DNA from: an uncultured Lachnospiraceae bacterium
Lineage (GTDB): Bacteria; Bacillota; Clostridia; Lachnospirales; Lachnospiraceae
Assembly (NCBI GenBank): GCA_910577675.1
Contig: CAJTOR010000061.1
Span: 1-14,096, forward strand
Length of the DNA stretch: 14,096 nucleotides
Direction of reading: 5' to 3'
This document shows, piece after piece, positions 1 to 6,499 of this stretch. Position 1 is the stretch's first letter. Each line of letters opens with the position of its first letter. The position numbers were made by a program, and so were the translations under genes. The notes under the pieces are model-generated. The model was not told where the DNA came from. It saw nothing but the letters and a program-made list of their open reading frames with translations, and did no database searches.

Positions 1-120
1 ATAAAATATTTGGAAGAAGTATTATCTTTTTAAAACAGGTGCCAGATCGGTTGAAGAGGATGGAAGGATTCATGCGTTTGTCGTGAGAAACTTTGACTAT
101 TACTTGCAAAATTTCGGATT

Positions 121-150
121 TTGTTATATCATGTATCTGTGTGATATTAT
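121..150 (+). promoter_or_regulatory. candidate dnaA promoter
   Basis: TTGTTA (121-126, 4 of 6 to the -35 consensus) and TATTAT (145-150, 5 of 6 to the -10) are separated by 18 bases and lie just before the dnaA ribosome binding site. Transcription would start near 157 and give a leader of about 20 bases. The match is modest and the region is AT-rich, so this is only the best-looking candidate. Bases 1-120 otherwise show no gene. Confidence 0.3.
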
Positions 151-176
151 GCGATGAAGCGAGAAGGGAAATGATT

Positions 177-1589
177 ATGGGCACAATAGTGGAAGAAAAA
201 TGGGACGAAATTCTTGAATTTCTCAGGACGGAATACGATGTATCTCCGGTTTCCTACCGCATGTGGCTGCAACCGTTAAAAGTACATAAGGTTGACGATT
301 CCAAGGATGTCATTATTTTCAGCGTGGACGACCAGTTAGTCGGTCAGCTTGGGATCAAACATATTGAAACAAAATATGTGCCTTTCCTCAGTACTGCGAT
401 TGCAGAGTTTACTAATAAATTTTACAATCTTGAATTTATGCTGAGCAGCCAGATCGAGCAGCAAAAGCGGGAGGAAGAAGCCGCCATGCCAAAAGGCAGG
501 GGTTTAGAACCGGAGAACCCATTCCCTTCCCTCAACCCAAAGTATACCTTTGATACTTTTGTTCCCGGTCCAAACAACAAATTTGCGCTTGCCGCATCTC
601 TTGCCGTTGCAGAATCCCCGGCTGAAACCTATAACCCCCTGTTTATTTATGGGGGCGCTGGGCTTGGGAAAACCCATTTGATGAACTCGATTGCGCGCTA
701 TATTATTGACCATAACCCGAAGGCTAAAGTTATCTTTACTACCAGTGAAATTTTCACAAACGAGCTGATCGAATCCATCAGAGCCGGTGCAAAAAGCAAC
801 GCGAACAAGAACACCGAAGCCCCAACAACGGAATTCCGCAGGAAGTATCGCAATGTCGATGTCCTGCTTATCGACGATATCCAGTTTATAATAGGAAAGG
901 AAAGCACACAGGAAGAATTCTTCCACACATTCAACACGCTCTATGAGGCGAAAAAGCAGATTGTTATTTCATCGGACAAGCCGCCCAGGGATATGGCTAT
1001 GTTAGAAGAAAGGCTGCGCTCCAGGTTTGACTGGGGTCTTACTGTTGATATCCAGCAGCCGGACTACGAAACCAGAATGGCAATCCTGCAAAAACGCCGT
1101 GATGATATCGGCGCGGTAAAAGTGACGGATGAAATCCTCGACTATATTGCTAAGAATGTTAAATCCAATATCCGCGACCTCGAAGGTTCCTTAAACCGCG
1201 TCAACGCTTTTTCTTCCCTACAAAAAAGGGAACTGACACTTGAACTCGCGCAGGAAGCGCTCAAAGATACGATTTCGACCGACGGTAACAAGATCGTTAC
1301 GGTTGACCATATTGTCGATATTGTTGCAGAACATTTTAATATAACGCAGAACGATATTTATTCCAACAGCCGAAGCCGCAATGTCGCCTATCCTAGACAG
1401 ATTGCAATGTACCTGTCAAAAAAACTGACGACAAACTCCGTTACGGATATCGGCAAGTTTTTGGGCAACCGCGACCATTCCACAATCATCCACGGCTATG
1501 ATAAGATTGAGAATGACCTTGTTACCAACAAAAATAACATCAAAAATACGATTGATGTTTTAATAAAGAAGATTAACCCCGTGCAATAA
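177..1589 (+). CDS. dnaA: chromosomal replication initiator protein DnaA
   Basis: DnaA is the AAA+ ATPase that binds DnaA boxes, melts the origin and loads the replicative helicase. The protein has 470 residues, the usual length. Domain I is at about 1-80, followed by a charged linker (about 85-118). The AAA+ domain starts near residue 120, with Walker A GGAGLGKTH (159-167), Walker B LLIDDIQ (230-236) and an arginine-rich RLRSRF segment. Domain IV ends with the box-binding signature RDHSTIIHGYDKI (432-444). The start at 177 is chosen because AGAAGGG (162-168) lies 8 bases upstream. The in-frame ATG at 171 is too close to that site, and a further TTG at 93 would add a hydrophobic stretch not found in DnaA. 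The gene is followed by the origin and dnaN. DnaA boxes downstream suggest self-regulation and control of dnaN, which is inference. Confidence 0.98.
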   Translation: MGTIVEEKWDEILEFLRTEYDVSPVSYRMWLQPLKVHKVDDSKDVIIFSVDDQLVGQLGIKHIETKYVPFLSTAIAEFTNKFYNLEFMLSSQIEQQKREEEAAMPKGRGLEPENPFPSLNPKYTFDTFVPGPNNKFALAASLAVAESPAETYNPLFIYGGAGLGKTHLMNSIARYIIDHNPKAKVIFTTSEIFTNELIESIRAGAKSNANKNTEAPTTEFRRKYRNVDVLLIDDIQFIIGKESTQEEFFHTFNTLYEAKKQIVISSDKPPRDMAMLEERLRSRFDWGLTVDIQQPDYETRMAILQKRRDDIGAVKVTDEILDYIAKNVKSNIRDLEGSLNRVNAFSSLQKRELTLELAQEALKDTISTDGNKIVTVDHIVDIVAEHFNITQNDIYSNSRSRNVAYPRQIAMYLSKKLTTNSVTDIGKFLGNRDHSTIIHGYDKIENDLVTNKNNIKNTIDVLIKKINPVQ

Positions 1590-1650
1590 AAAACCTGATT
1601 ATGAACAGATCACTGAAAAAAACACTCTCTTATCCCCCGTCCGACTGCTT

Positions 1651-1659
1651 TTATCCACG
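1651..1659 (+). promoter_or_regulatory. DnaA box (8 of 9)
   Basis: TTATCCACG differs from the TTATNCACA consensus only at the last base. It lies in the dnaA-dnaN gap, where DnaA binding is expected. Confidence 0.7.
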
Positions 1660-1810
1660 GTCCACGTTGATAAGCTGTTTTTTTCCTGTGGAACTTCCAT
1701 GGATAACTTTTAACCTGTTCAAATCCGTTTTTTAACTTCAACCAGTCATTCTAAGTTCCATCCACAGTTTATTTTTGGTCCAAAACGGGTGCCTGTCTGC
1801 CTTTGCGGGG

Positions 1811-1840
1811 TTATTCACGTATCAACGCCCCCTACTACTG
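1811..1840 (+). promoter_or_regulatory. DnaA box plus GC-rich spacer plus DnaA-trios (basal unwinding element)
   Basis: TTATTCACG (1811-1819, 8 of 9 to consensus) is followed by a C-rich spacer and CTACTACTG (1832-1840). On the complementary strand the latter reads as trios 3'-GAT-GAT-GAC. In B. subtilis such trios guide DnaA from the double-stranded box onto one DNA strand. The AT-only run starts 5 bases downstream and would be the first region to open. Assignment is by resemblance to the known element. Confidence 0.75.
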
Positions 1841-1845
1841 CGACG

Positions 1846-1868
1846 ATATTATATTTTATATATATATT
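1846..1868. other. AT-only DNA unwinding element
   Basis: There are 23 consecutive A/T bases immediately after the trio series and before the dnaN ribosome binding site. The position and composition are those expected of the duplex-unwinding element. Part of it could also serve as a promoter -10 for dnaN. Confidence 0.65.
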
Positions 1869-1890
1869 GCTGATTTTTTCCCGAAAGGAG

Positions 1891-1899
1891 TTATACACA
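1891..1899 (+). promoter_or_regulatory. DnaA box between the dnaN ribosome binding site and start codon
   Basis: TTATACACA matches the TTATNCACA consensus fully. It fills the space between AAAGGAG (1884-1890) and the dnaN ATG at 1902. DnaA bound here could block or modulate dnaN transcription, or complete the origin array. Function is inferred from the motif and position. Confidence 0.65.
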
Positions 1900-1901
1900 A
1901 C

Positions 1902-3023
1902 ATGAAGATCATTTGTAAAAAATCGGAACTTCTAAACAGCGTAAACATTGTGTTGAGGGCAGTTTCCTCAAAAAGTACACTCCCCATCCTTGAATGCATG
2001 GTTATCGATGTTTCTGAAAACCATATCAAACTGATATCCAACGATATGGAACTGGCAATTGAAACCATAGTAAACGGTGAGATTATGGATAGCGGGACGA
2101 ATAAACAGATTGCAATTAACGCTAAAGTATTCTCCGAGATAATCCGTAAACTTTCCGACAATGATATTATAATAGAAACGGATGACCACTTTACAATGAC
2201 CATCACCTGCGAGAAAGCGAAATTTAACATAGCCGGTAAACCGGCTGATGAATTCCCCACCCTCCCTCGTATTGAACGCCAGAAAGCAATTGTCCTTTCC
2301 CAGTTCACCCTAAAAGAAGTAATCCGCCAAACTGTGTTCTCCATTTCAGATAATGAGAGCAACAAAATCATGACAGGGGAACTTTTTGAGGTCACAGATA
2401 ATGAAATGAGGGTTGTTTCCCTTGACGGACACCGCATTTCAATCCGAAAGCTACAATTAAAGGAAAATTATGGAAATTTTAAGGTGATTGTTCCAGGTAA
2501 AACCCTGATTGAAATCAGCAAAATCCTTTCCGGGGAAATGTCCGACGAGGTAACTCTTTATTTTACAAACAAACATGTATTGTTCGAGTTTGAGGACACT
2601 TTGGTCCTTTCCCGTCTGATTGAAGGAGAATATTACAAAATTAACCAGATGCTTTCAAATGATTATGAAACAAAGATTGTAATTAATAAAAAGGAATTTT
2701 TTAACTGTATCGACCGCTCAACACTGCTGATTAAGGAATCGGAGAAAAAACCGATTATCGTCGGTGTTACGGATAACAATATGGAACTTCGTATCAATTC
2801 CAATATCGGTTCGATGAAGGAAGAGATTGATATCAAGAAGGAAGGCAAGGATATCCTGATCGGATTTAATCCAAAGTTCCTTATAGATGTACTGCGGGTG
2901 GTGGATGATGAGGAAGTCACGATTTACATGATTAACCCCAAAGCACCTTGTTTTATCAAAGACAGGGAAGAAACATATATATACTTAATATTACCTGTTA
3001 ATTTTAATGCAGCAAATATTTAA
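1902..3023 (+). CDS. dnaN: DNA polymerase III beta subunit (sliding clamp)
   Basis: The beta clamp is a ring-shaped homodimer that tethers DNA polymerase III to DNA and serves as a docking site for repair and regulatory proteins. The protein has 373 residues, normal for three tandem clamp folds. The N-terminal MKIICKKSELL, the early segment SSKSTLPILECM and the C-terminal segment ending in LILPV are typical. The start at 1902 is set by AAAGGAG at 1884-1890. An upstream in-frame extension from 1803 would read through the origin and is rejected. The gene lies directly after oriC and 138 bases before yaaA. No convincing terminator is seen in that gap, so it is probably part of a dnaA-dnaN-yaaA-recF transcript. 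Confidence 0.97.
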   Translation: MKIICKKSELLNSVNIVLRAVSSKSTLPILECMVIDVSENHIKLISNDMELAIETIVNGEIMDSGTNKQIAINAKVFSEIIRKLSDNDIIIETDDHFTMTITCEKAKFNIAGKPADEFPTLPRIERQKAIVLSQFTLKEVIRQTVFSISDNESNKIMTGELFEVTDNEMRVVSLDGHRISIRKLQLKENYGNFKVIVPGKTLIEISKILSGEMSDEVTLYFTNKHVLFEFEDTLVLSRLIEGEYYKINQMLSNDYETKIVINKKEFFNCIDRSTLLIKESEKKPIIVGVTDNNMELRINSNIGSMKEEIDIKKEGKDILIGFNPKFLIDVLRVVDDEEVTIYMINPKAPCFIKDREETYIYLILPVNFNAANI

Positions 3024-3161
3024 TATATCAATTATGTTGGTTGGAGTGCAAGCCCCATCTGACATACTCAATTCCACTCGTTTACAGGGATACTTAGAAA
3101 CAGTCACCGGACTGAAACGAAGATGGATCAGGATAAGAATATACTGAAAGGAAGCGGTAGA

Positions 3162-3380
3162 ATGGATTCCATACAGATTAAGGATGATTTTATCAAACTT
3201 GGCCAGGCTCTGAAATTAGCAGGTCTTGTCGATTCCGGGGTGGAGGCAAAGGAAGCCATCGTATCCGGCAAGGTAAAAGTGAACGGAGCGACGGAACTAA
3301 AACGCGGAAAAAAAATAGTGGATGGGGATGTGGTAGAATACGGCAGCAGTAAATTTAGCGTTTCTGGCAAAAAGGCGTGA
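3162..3380 (+). CDS. yaaA: small S4-domain RNA-binding protein YaaA
   Basis: This 72-residue protein is an S4-like RNA-binding domain of the YaaA family, found between dnaN and recF in most Firmicutes. Its molecular role is not settled; a ribosome-related role is often assumed. Visible family features are FIKLGQALKLAG near the N-terminus, EAKEAIVSGKVKVNG (the S4 helix-loop) and RGKKIVDGDVVEY. The start at 3162 is preferred because AAAGGAAG (3147-3154) lies 7 bases upstream and the resulting protein has family length. An ATG at 3123 would add 13 residues without a good ribosome binding site. The gene ends 12 bases before recF, indicating co-transcription and perhaps translational coupling. Confidence 0.93.
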   Translation: MDSIQIKDDFIKLGQALKLAGLVDSGVEAKEAIVSGKVKVNGATELKRGKKIVDGDVVEYGSSKFSVSGKKA

Positions 3381-3392
3381 CGGTGCAATAAC

Positions 3393-4475
3393 ATGCTGGT
3401 TAAATCATTGGAATTAAATAGATTCCGCAATTATGAAAAGCTTTTCATCGAATTTTCCGGTGGGGTTAATATCCTTTATGGGGATAATGCACAGGGAAAA
3501 ACAAATATATTAGAAGCGATCTGTGTATGTGCCACAACGAAATCACAAAAAGGCAGCAAAGATAAAGAAATGATCCGGATTGGCGATGATGAATGCCATA
3601 TCCGGATGTACGTGGAGCGGGAAACAGTACCACACAAAATTGATATGCATCTTCGCAGGACAAAGGCAAAAAGCGCAGCTCTTGACGGGCTGCCGGTCAA
3701 AAAATCCTCCGAACTGTACGGTTTTTTACATGTGATATCCTTTTCCCCCGAGGATTTGTCCATCATCAAGGAAGGACCTGCGCAGAGGCGGCGCATGGTG
3801 GATATGGAACTTTGTCAGTTGGACCGAATATATCTGTATAATCTGACAAAATATAACAAAATTCTAGAACAGCGCAATAATCTTTTGAAACAGATTGTTT
3901 CCGATGCACGTCTTGCGGAAACACTTTTGGTATGGAATGAACAATTGGTAAAATATGGAAGTGAAGTTATCCGTGCCAGAAAGGCTTTTGTGGGGGAGCT
4001 TAACAGCCTGGTTGGACCGGTCCACAACCGTCTTTGCGGCGGCAGGGAGGAGCTTAAACTCTGTTACGAACCAAATATCAAGGAGGATGATTTTTTGGAG
4101 GCTCTTTCCCGTGATAAGGAAAAGGAGCTGATCTTAAAAAGTACCCTGCATGGCCCGCACCGCGACGATATCAGTTTTTGCCTGGATGGCGATGATATCC
4201 GCAAGTTTGGTTCACAGGGGCAGCAGAGGACTTCGGCACTCTCGTTAAAGCTTGCCGAGATTGAGTTGGTGAAAAGAAAAATAAGGGATGACCCGGTGCT
4301 CCTGCTTGACGATGTATTATCGGAACTTGACAGGAACCGGCAGACACAGTTACTTGACAGTATTAAAGATATACAGACAATTATTACCTGTACAGGTCTG
4401 GAAGAATTTGTAAAGGAGCGGATATGTTCCGATCGGATATACCATGTAGTGCAGGGCAGTATACAGCCGGAATAG
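3393..4475 (+). CDS. recF: DNA replication and repair protein RecF
   Basis: RecF is an SMC-like ABC ATPase that helps load RecA at single-strand gaps together with RecO and RecR. The protein has 360 residues, the usual length. It starts with MLVKSLELNRFRNYE, typical of the family. Walker A GDNAQGKTN is at 30-38, the ABC signature SQGQQR at 274-279, and Walker B LLLDDVLSELD at 303-313. All ATPase motifs are intact. The ribosome binding site is weak (around GACGGTG), which with the 12-base gap suggests translation coupled to yaaA. The stop codon is followed by 70 bases before gyrB without a clear terminator. Confidence 0.96.
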   Translation: MLVKSLELNRFRNYEKLFIEFSGGVNILYGDNAQGKTNILEAICVCATTKSQKGSKDKEMIRIGDDECHIRMYVERETVPHKIDMHLRRTKAKSAALDGLPVKKSSELYGFLHVISFSPEDLSIIKEGPAQRRRMVDMELCQLDRIYLYNLTKYNKILEQRNNLLKQIVSDARLAETLLVWNEQLVKYGSEVIRARKAFVGELNSLVGPVHNRLCGGREELKLCYEPNIKEDDFLEALSRDKEKELILKSTLHGPHRDDISFCLDGDDIRKFGSQGQQRTSALSLKLAEIELVKRKIRDDPVLLLDDVLSELDRNRQTQLLDSIKDIQTIITCTGLEEFVKERICSDRIYHVVQGSIQPE

Positions 4476-4545
4476 CTGAGGAAATTCAGCCGACGGTATT
4501 TTGAAACGGATGGACGCCGCAAGGCATAAGGAAATGGAGGATACA

Positions 4546-6459
4546 ATGAGCAAGGATTACGGTGCAGACCAGATACAGATTTTGGAGGGATTGGAAGCAG
4601 TAAGGAAAAGGCCAGGCATGTACATTGGCAGTACATCGAGCAGGGGGCTTCACCATCTCGTCTATGAGATAGTGGACAATGCGGTGGATGAGGCACTTGC
4701 GGGATTTTGTACACAGATCGATGTTTCCATCAACCAGGATGGTTCCGTTACGGTGGTTGATAACGGGCGGGGCATCCCTGTTGAGATTAACAAGAAAAAA
4801 GGGGTATCAAGCGTCGAGGTTGTATTTACCATTCTGCATGCGGGCGGCAAGTTTGGAGGAGGGGGATACAAAGTATCCGGCGGCCTGCACGGCGTTGGGG
4901 CTTCCGTGGTAAACGCCCTTTCAAGCTGGCTTGAAGTTGTGGTGGATTTGGACGGAAAAAGTTACAGACAGCGCTATGAGCGCGGCAAGGCTGTGATGCC
5001 GCTTACCGAGGTCGGGACGGCAGAAAGAACCGGTTCCACTGTTACATTCCTGCCCGATGATACGATATTTGAGGAAACAGTTTTTGATTATGATATCTTA
5101 AAAGAGCGGCTTCGGGAAACTGCATTTTTGACAAAGGGACTTAGAATCAATCTCACCGACAAGCGCGAGGAGCAGGAAAGAACCAAGACATTCCACTATG
5201 AGGGTGGAATCAAGGAATATGTGCAGTACTTAAACAGGGGGCGCACAGCGCTTTACCCTGAGATTATATACTGTGAGGGCAAAAAGGACGAAACATATGT
5301 CGAAGTTGCAATCCAGCATAATGATACCTATACGGAAAGCTGCTACAGCTTTGTTAATAATATTATTACACCTGAAGGTGGAACGCATTTTACCGGTTTT
5401 AAAAATGCATTAACTAAAACATTTAATGCCTATGCAAGGCAGATGAAATATTTGAAGGAGAATGAGCAGCCACTGTCCGGCGAGGATATCCGCGAGGGAA
5501 TTTCCGCCATTATCAGCATCAAGCTGCCGGAGCCGCAGTTTGAGGGTCAGACCAAACAGAAACTTGGCAACAGCGAGGCGAGGGGAGCCGTGGAAAACAT
5601 TGTTTCCGAGCAGTTGACTTATTTCTTAGAACAAAATCCGGCAGTTGGCAAACTGGTCTGCGAGAAGGCGGTTTTGGCCCAAAGAGCCAGGGATGCGGCG
5701 CGCAAGGCGCGCGAACTTACCAGGCGCAAGACCGCGCTTGACTCCACTGCCCTGCCTGGGAAACTTGCGGACTGTTCTGACAAGGATCCGAAAAACTGTG
5801 AAATATTTATAGTGGAGGGAAATTCTGCGGGAGGCTCCGCGAAAAATGCCCGTTCCCGCGCGACGCAGGCCATCCTGCCCCTGCGGGGTAAGATATTAAA
5901 TGTCGAGAAGTCCCGTCTTGATAAGGTGCTGGTAAATGCAGAAATCAAAGCGATGATTACAGCGTTCGGTACGGGGATTCATGATGAATTTGATATTACG
6001 AAATTACGTTATCACAAAATAATAATAATGACCGATGCGGATGTGGACGGTGCACATATTGCAACCCTTATGCTTACATTCCTCTACCGCTTTATGCCGG
6101 AGCTGATTAAGCAGGGTTATGTATATCTTGCCCAGCCGCCGCTTTACAAGATTGAGAAGAATAAACAGGTATGGTACGCGTACAATGACGATGAGTTGAA
6201 CAGGATTCTGCTCGAAATCGGTCGCGACAATAACAATAAAATCCAGCGCTACAAAGGTCTTGGGGAGATGGATGCCGAACAGCTCTGGGATACCACGATG
6301 GACCCGGAAAAGAGAATTTTGCACCGCGTTATGATTGACGAGGAAAAATCGTCGGAGGTCGATGTAACTTTTACAACTCTGATGGGCGACGATGTAGACC
6401 CGCGCCGCGAGTTTATAGAGGCGAACGCGAAATTTGTAAAAAACCTGGATATTTATTGA
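4546..6459 (+). CDS. gyrB: DNA gyrase subunit B
   Basis: GyrB supplies ATPase activity to gyrase, which introduces negative supercoils in an A2B2 complex with GyrA. The protein has 637 residues, normal for Firmicutes. The GHKL ATPase motifs are EIVDNAVDEA (41-50), DNGRGIP (72-78) and GGLHGVG (112-118). The TOPRIM domain has the catalytic Glu in EGNSAGG (424-430) and the metal-binding acids in TDADVD (D497, D499, D501). QRYKGLGEMD is near the C-terminus. The start at 4546 follows GGAGG (4536-4540) by 5 bases. Upstream in-frame ATG and TTG codons (4534, 4510, 4501) have poorer sites. Residue 426 is Asn, whereas most GyrB proteins, including E. coli, have Asp. The gene lies 40 bases before gyrA and is probably co-transcribed with it. 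Confidence 0.97.
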   Translation: MSKDYGADQIQILEGLEAVRKRPGMYIGSTSSRGLHHLVYEIVDNAVDEALAGFCTQIDVSINQDGSVTVVDNGRGIPVEINKKKGVSSVEVVFTILHAGGKFGGGGYKVSGGLHGVGASVVNALSSWLEVVVDLDGKSYRQRYERGKAVMPLTEVGTAERTGSTVTFLPDDTIFEETVFDYDILKERLRETAFLTKGLRINLTDKREEQERTKTFHYEGGIKEYVQYLNRGRTALYPEIIYCEGKKDETYVEVAIQHNDTYTESCYSFVNNIITPEGGTHFTGFKNALTKTFNAYARQMKYLKENEQPLSGEDIREGISAIISIKLPEPQFEGQTKQKLGNSEARGAVENIVSEQLTYFLEQNPAVGKLVCEKAVLAQRARDAARKARELTRRKTALDSTALPGKLADCSDKDPKNCEIFIVEGNSAGGSAKNARSRATQAILPLRGKILNVEKSRLDKVLVNAEIKAMITAFGTGIHDEFDITKLRYHKIIIMTDADVDGAHIATLMLTFLYRFMPELIKQGYVYLAQPPLYKIEKNKQVWYAYNDDELNRILLEIGRDNNNKIQRYKGLGEMDAEQLWDTTMDPEKRILHRVMIDEEKSSEVDVTFTTLMGDDVDPRREFIEANAKFVKNLDIY

Positions 6460-6499
6460 TTTGAATTGCGCGGTTTCAGGCGCAGAAAAGGGGAAATAA

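Larger units (their letters stand above)
1590..1901 (+). other. oriC: chromosomal replication origin region (oriC, incC-like)
   Basis: This 312-base gap between dnaA and dnaN is the usual origin site in Firmicutes. It has DnaA-box-like sites at 1651-1659 (TTATCCACG), 1811-1819 (TTATTCACG) and 1891-1899 (TTATACACA). Weaker 7-of-9 matches lie at 1698-1706 and 1758-1766. Toward dnaN come a C-rich tract (1826-1832), the trinucleotide series CTACTACTG (1832-1840) and a 23-base run of only A and T (1846-1868). This order (box, GC-rich spacer, trios, AT-rich stretch) matches the basal unwinding element of B. subtilis oriC in the same position. No terminator is visible, so dnaA and dnaN may be co-transcribed. 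A second origin half upstream of dnaA is not evident in the 176 bases available. Confidence 0.88.

Noticed and set aside
93..176. Upstream extension of DnaA from a TTG codon
   Set aside because: The added residues are hydrophobic and unlike DnaA, and the best ribosome binding site points to the ATG at 177.
504..937. Minus-strand reading frames of 79 and 140 residues inside dnaA
   Set aside because: They lie wholly within a well-supported gene, have no recognisable domains or ribosome binding sites, and mirror dnaA codons.
1630..1706. Additional DnaA-box-like sites in oriC (for example TTATCCCCC at 1630 and CATGGATAA at 1698)
   Set aside because: They match only 7 of 9 positions, so they are mentioned but not called as individual boxes.
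3045..3078. Short inverted repeat GAGTG/CACTC between dnaN and yaaA
   Set aside because: The arms are only 5 bp with a long loop and no T-run, so it is not a credible terminator.
4064..4714. Minus-strand 216-residue frame across the recF-gyrB junction
   Set aside because: It is antisense to two conserved genes, rich in Ser, Pro and Cys as expected for an antisense shadow, and matches no family I know.
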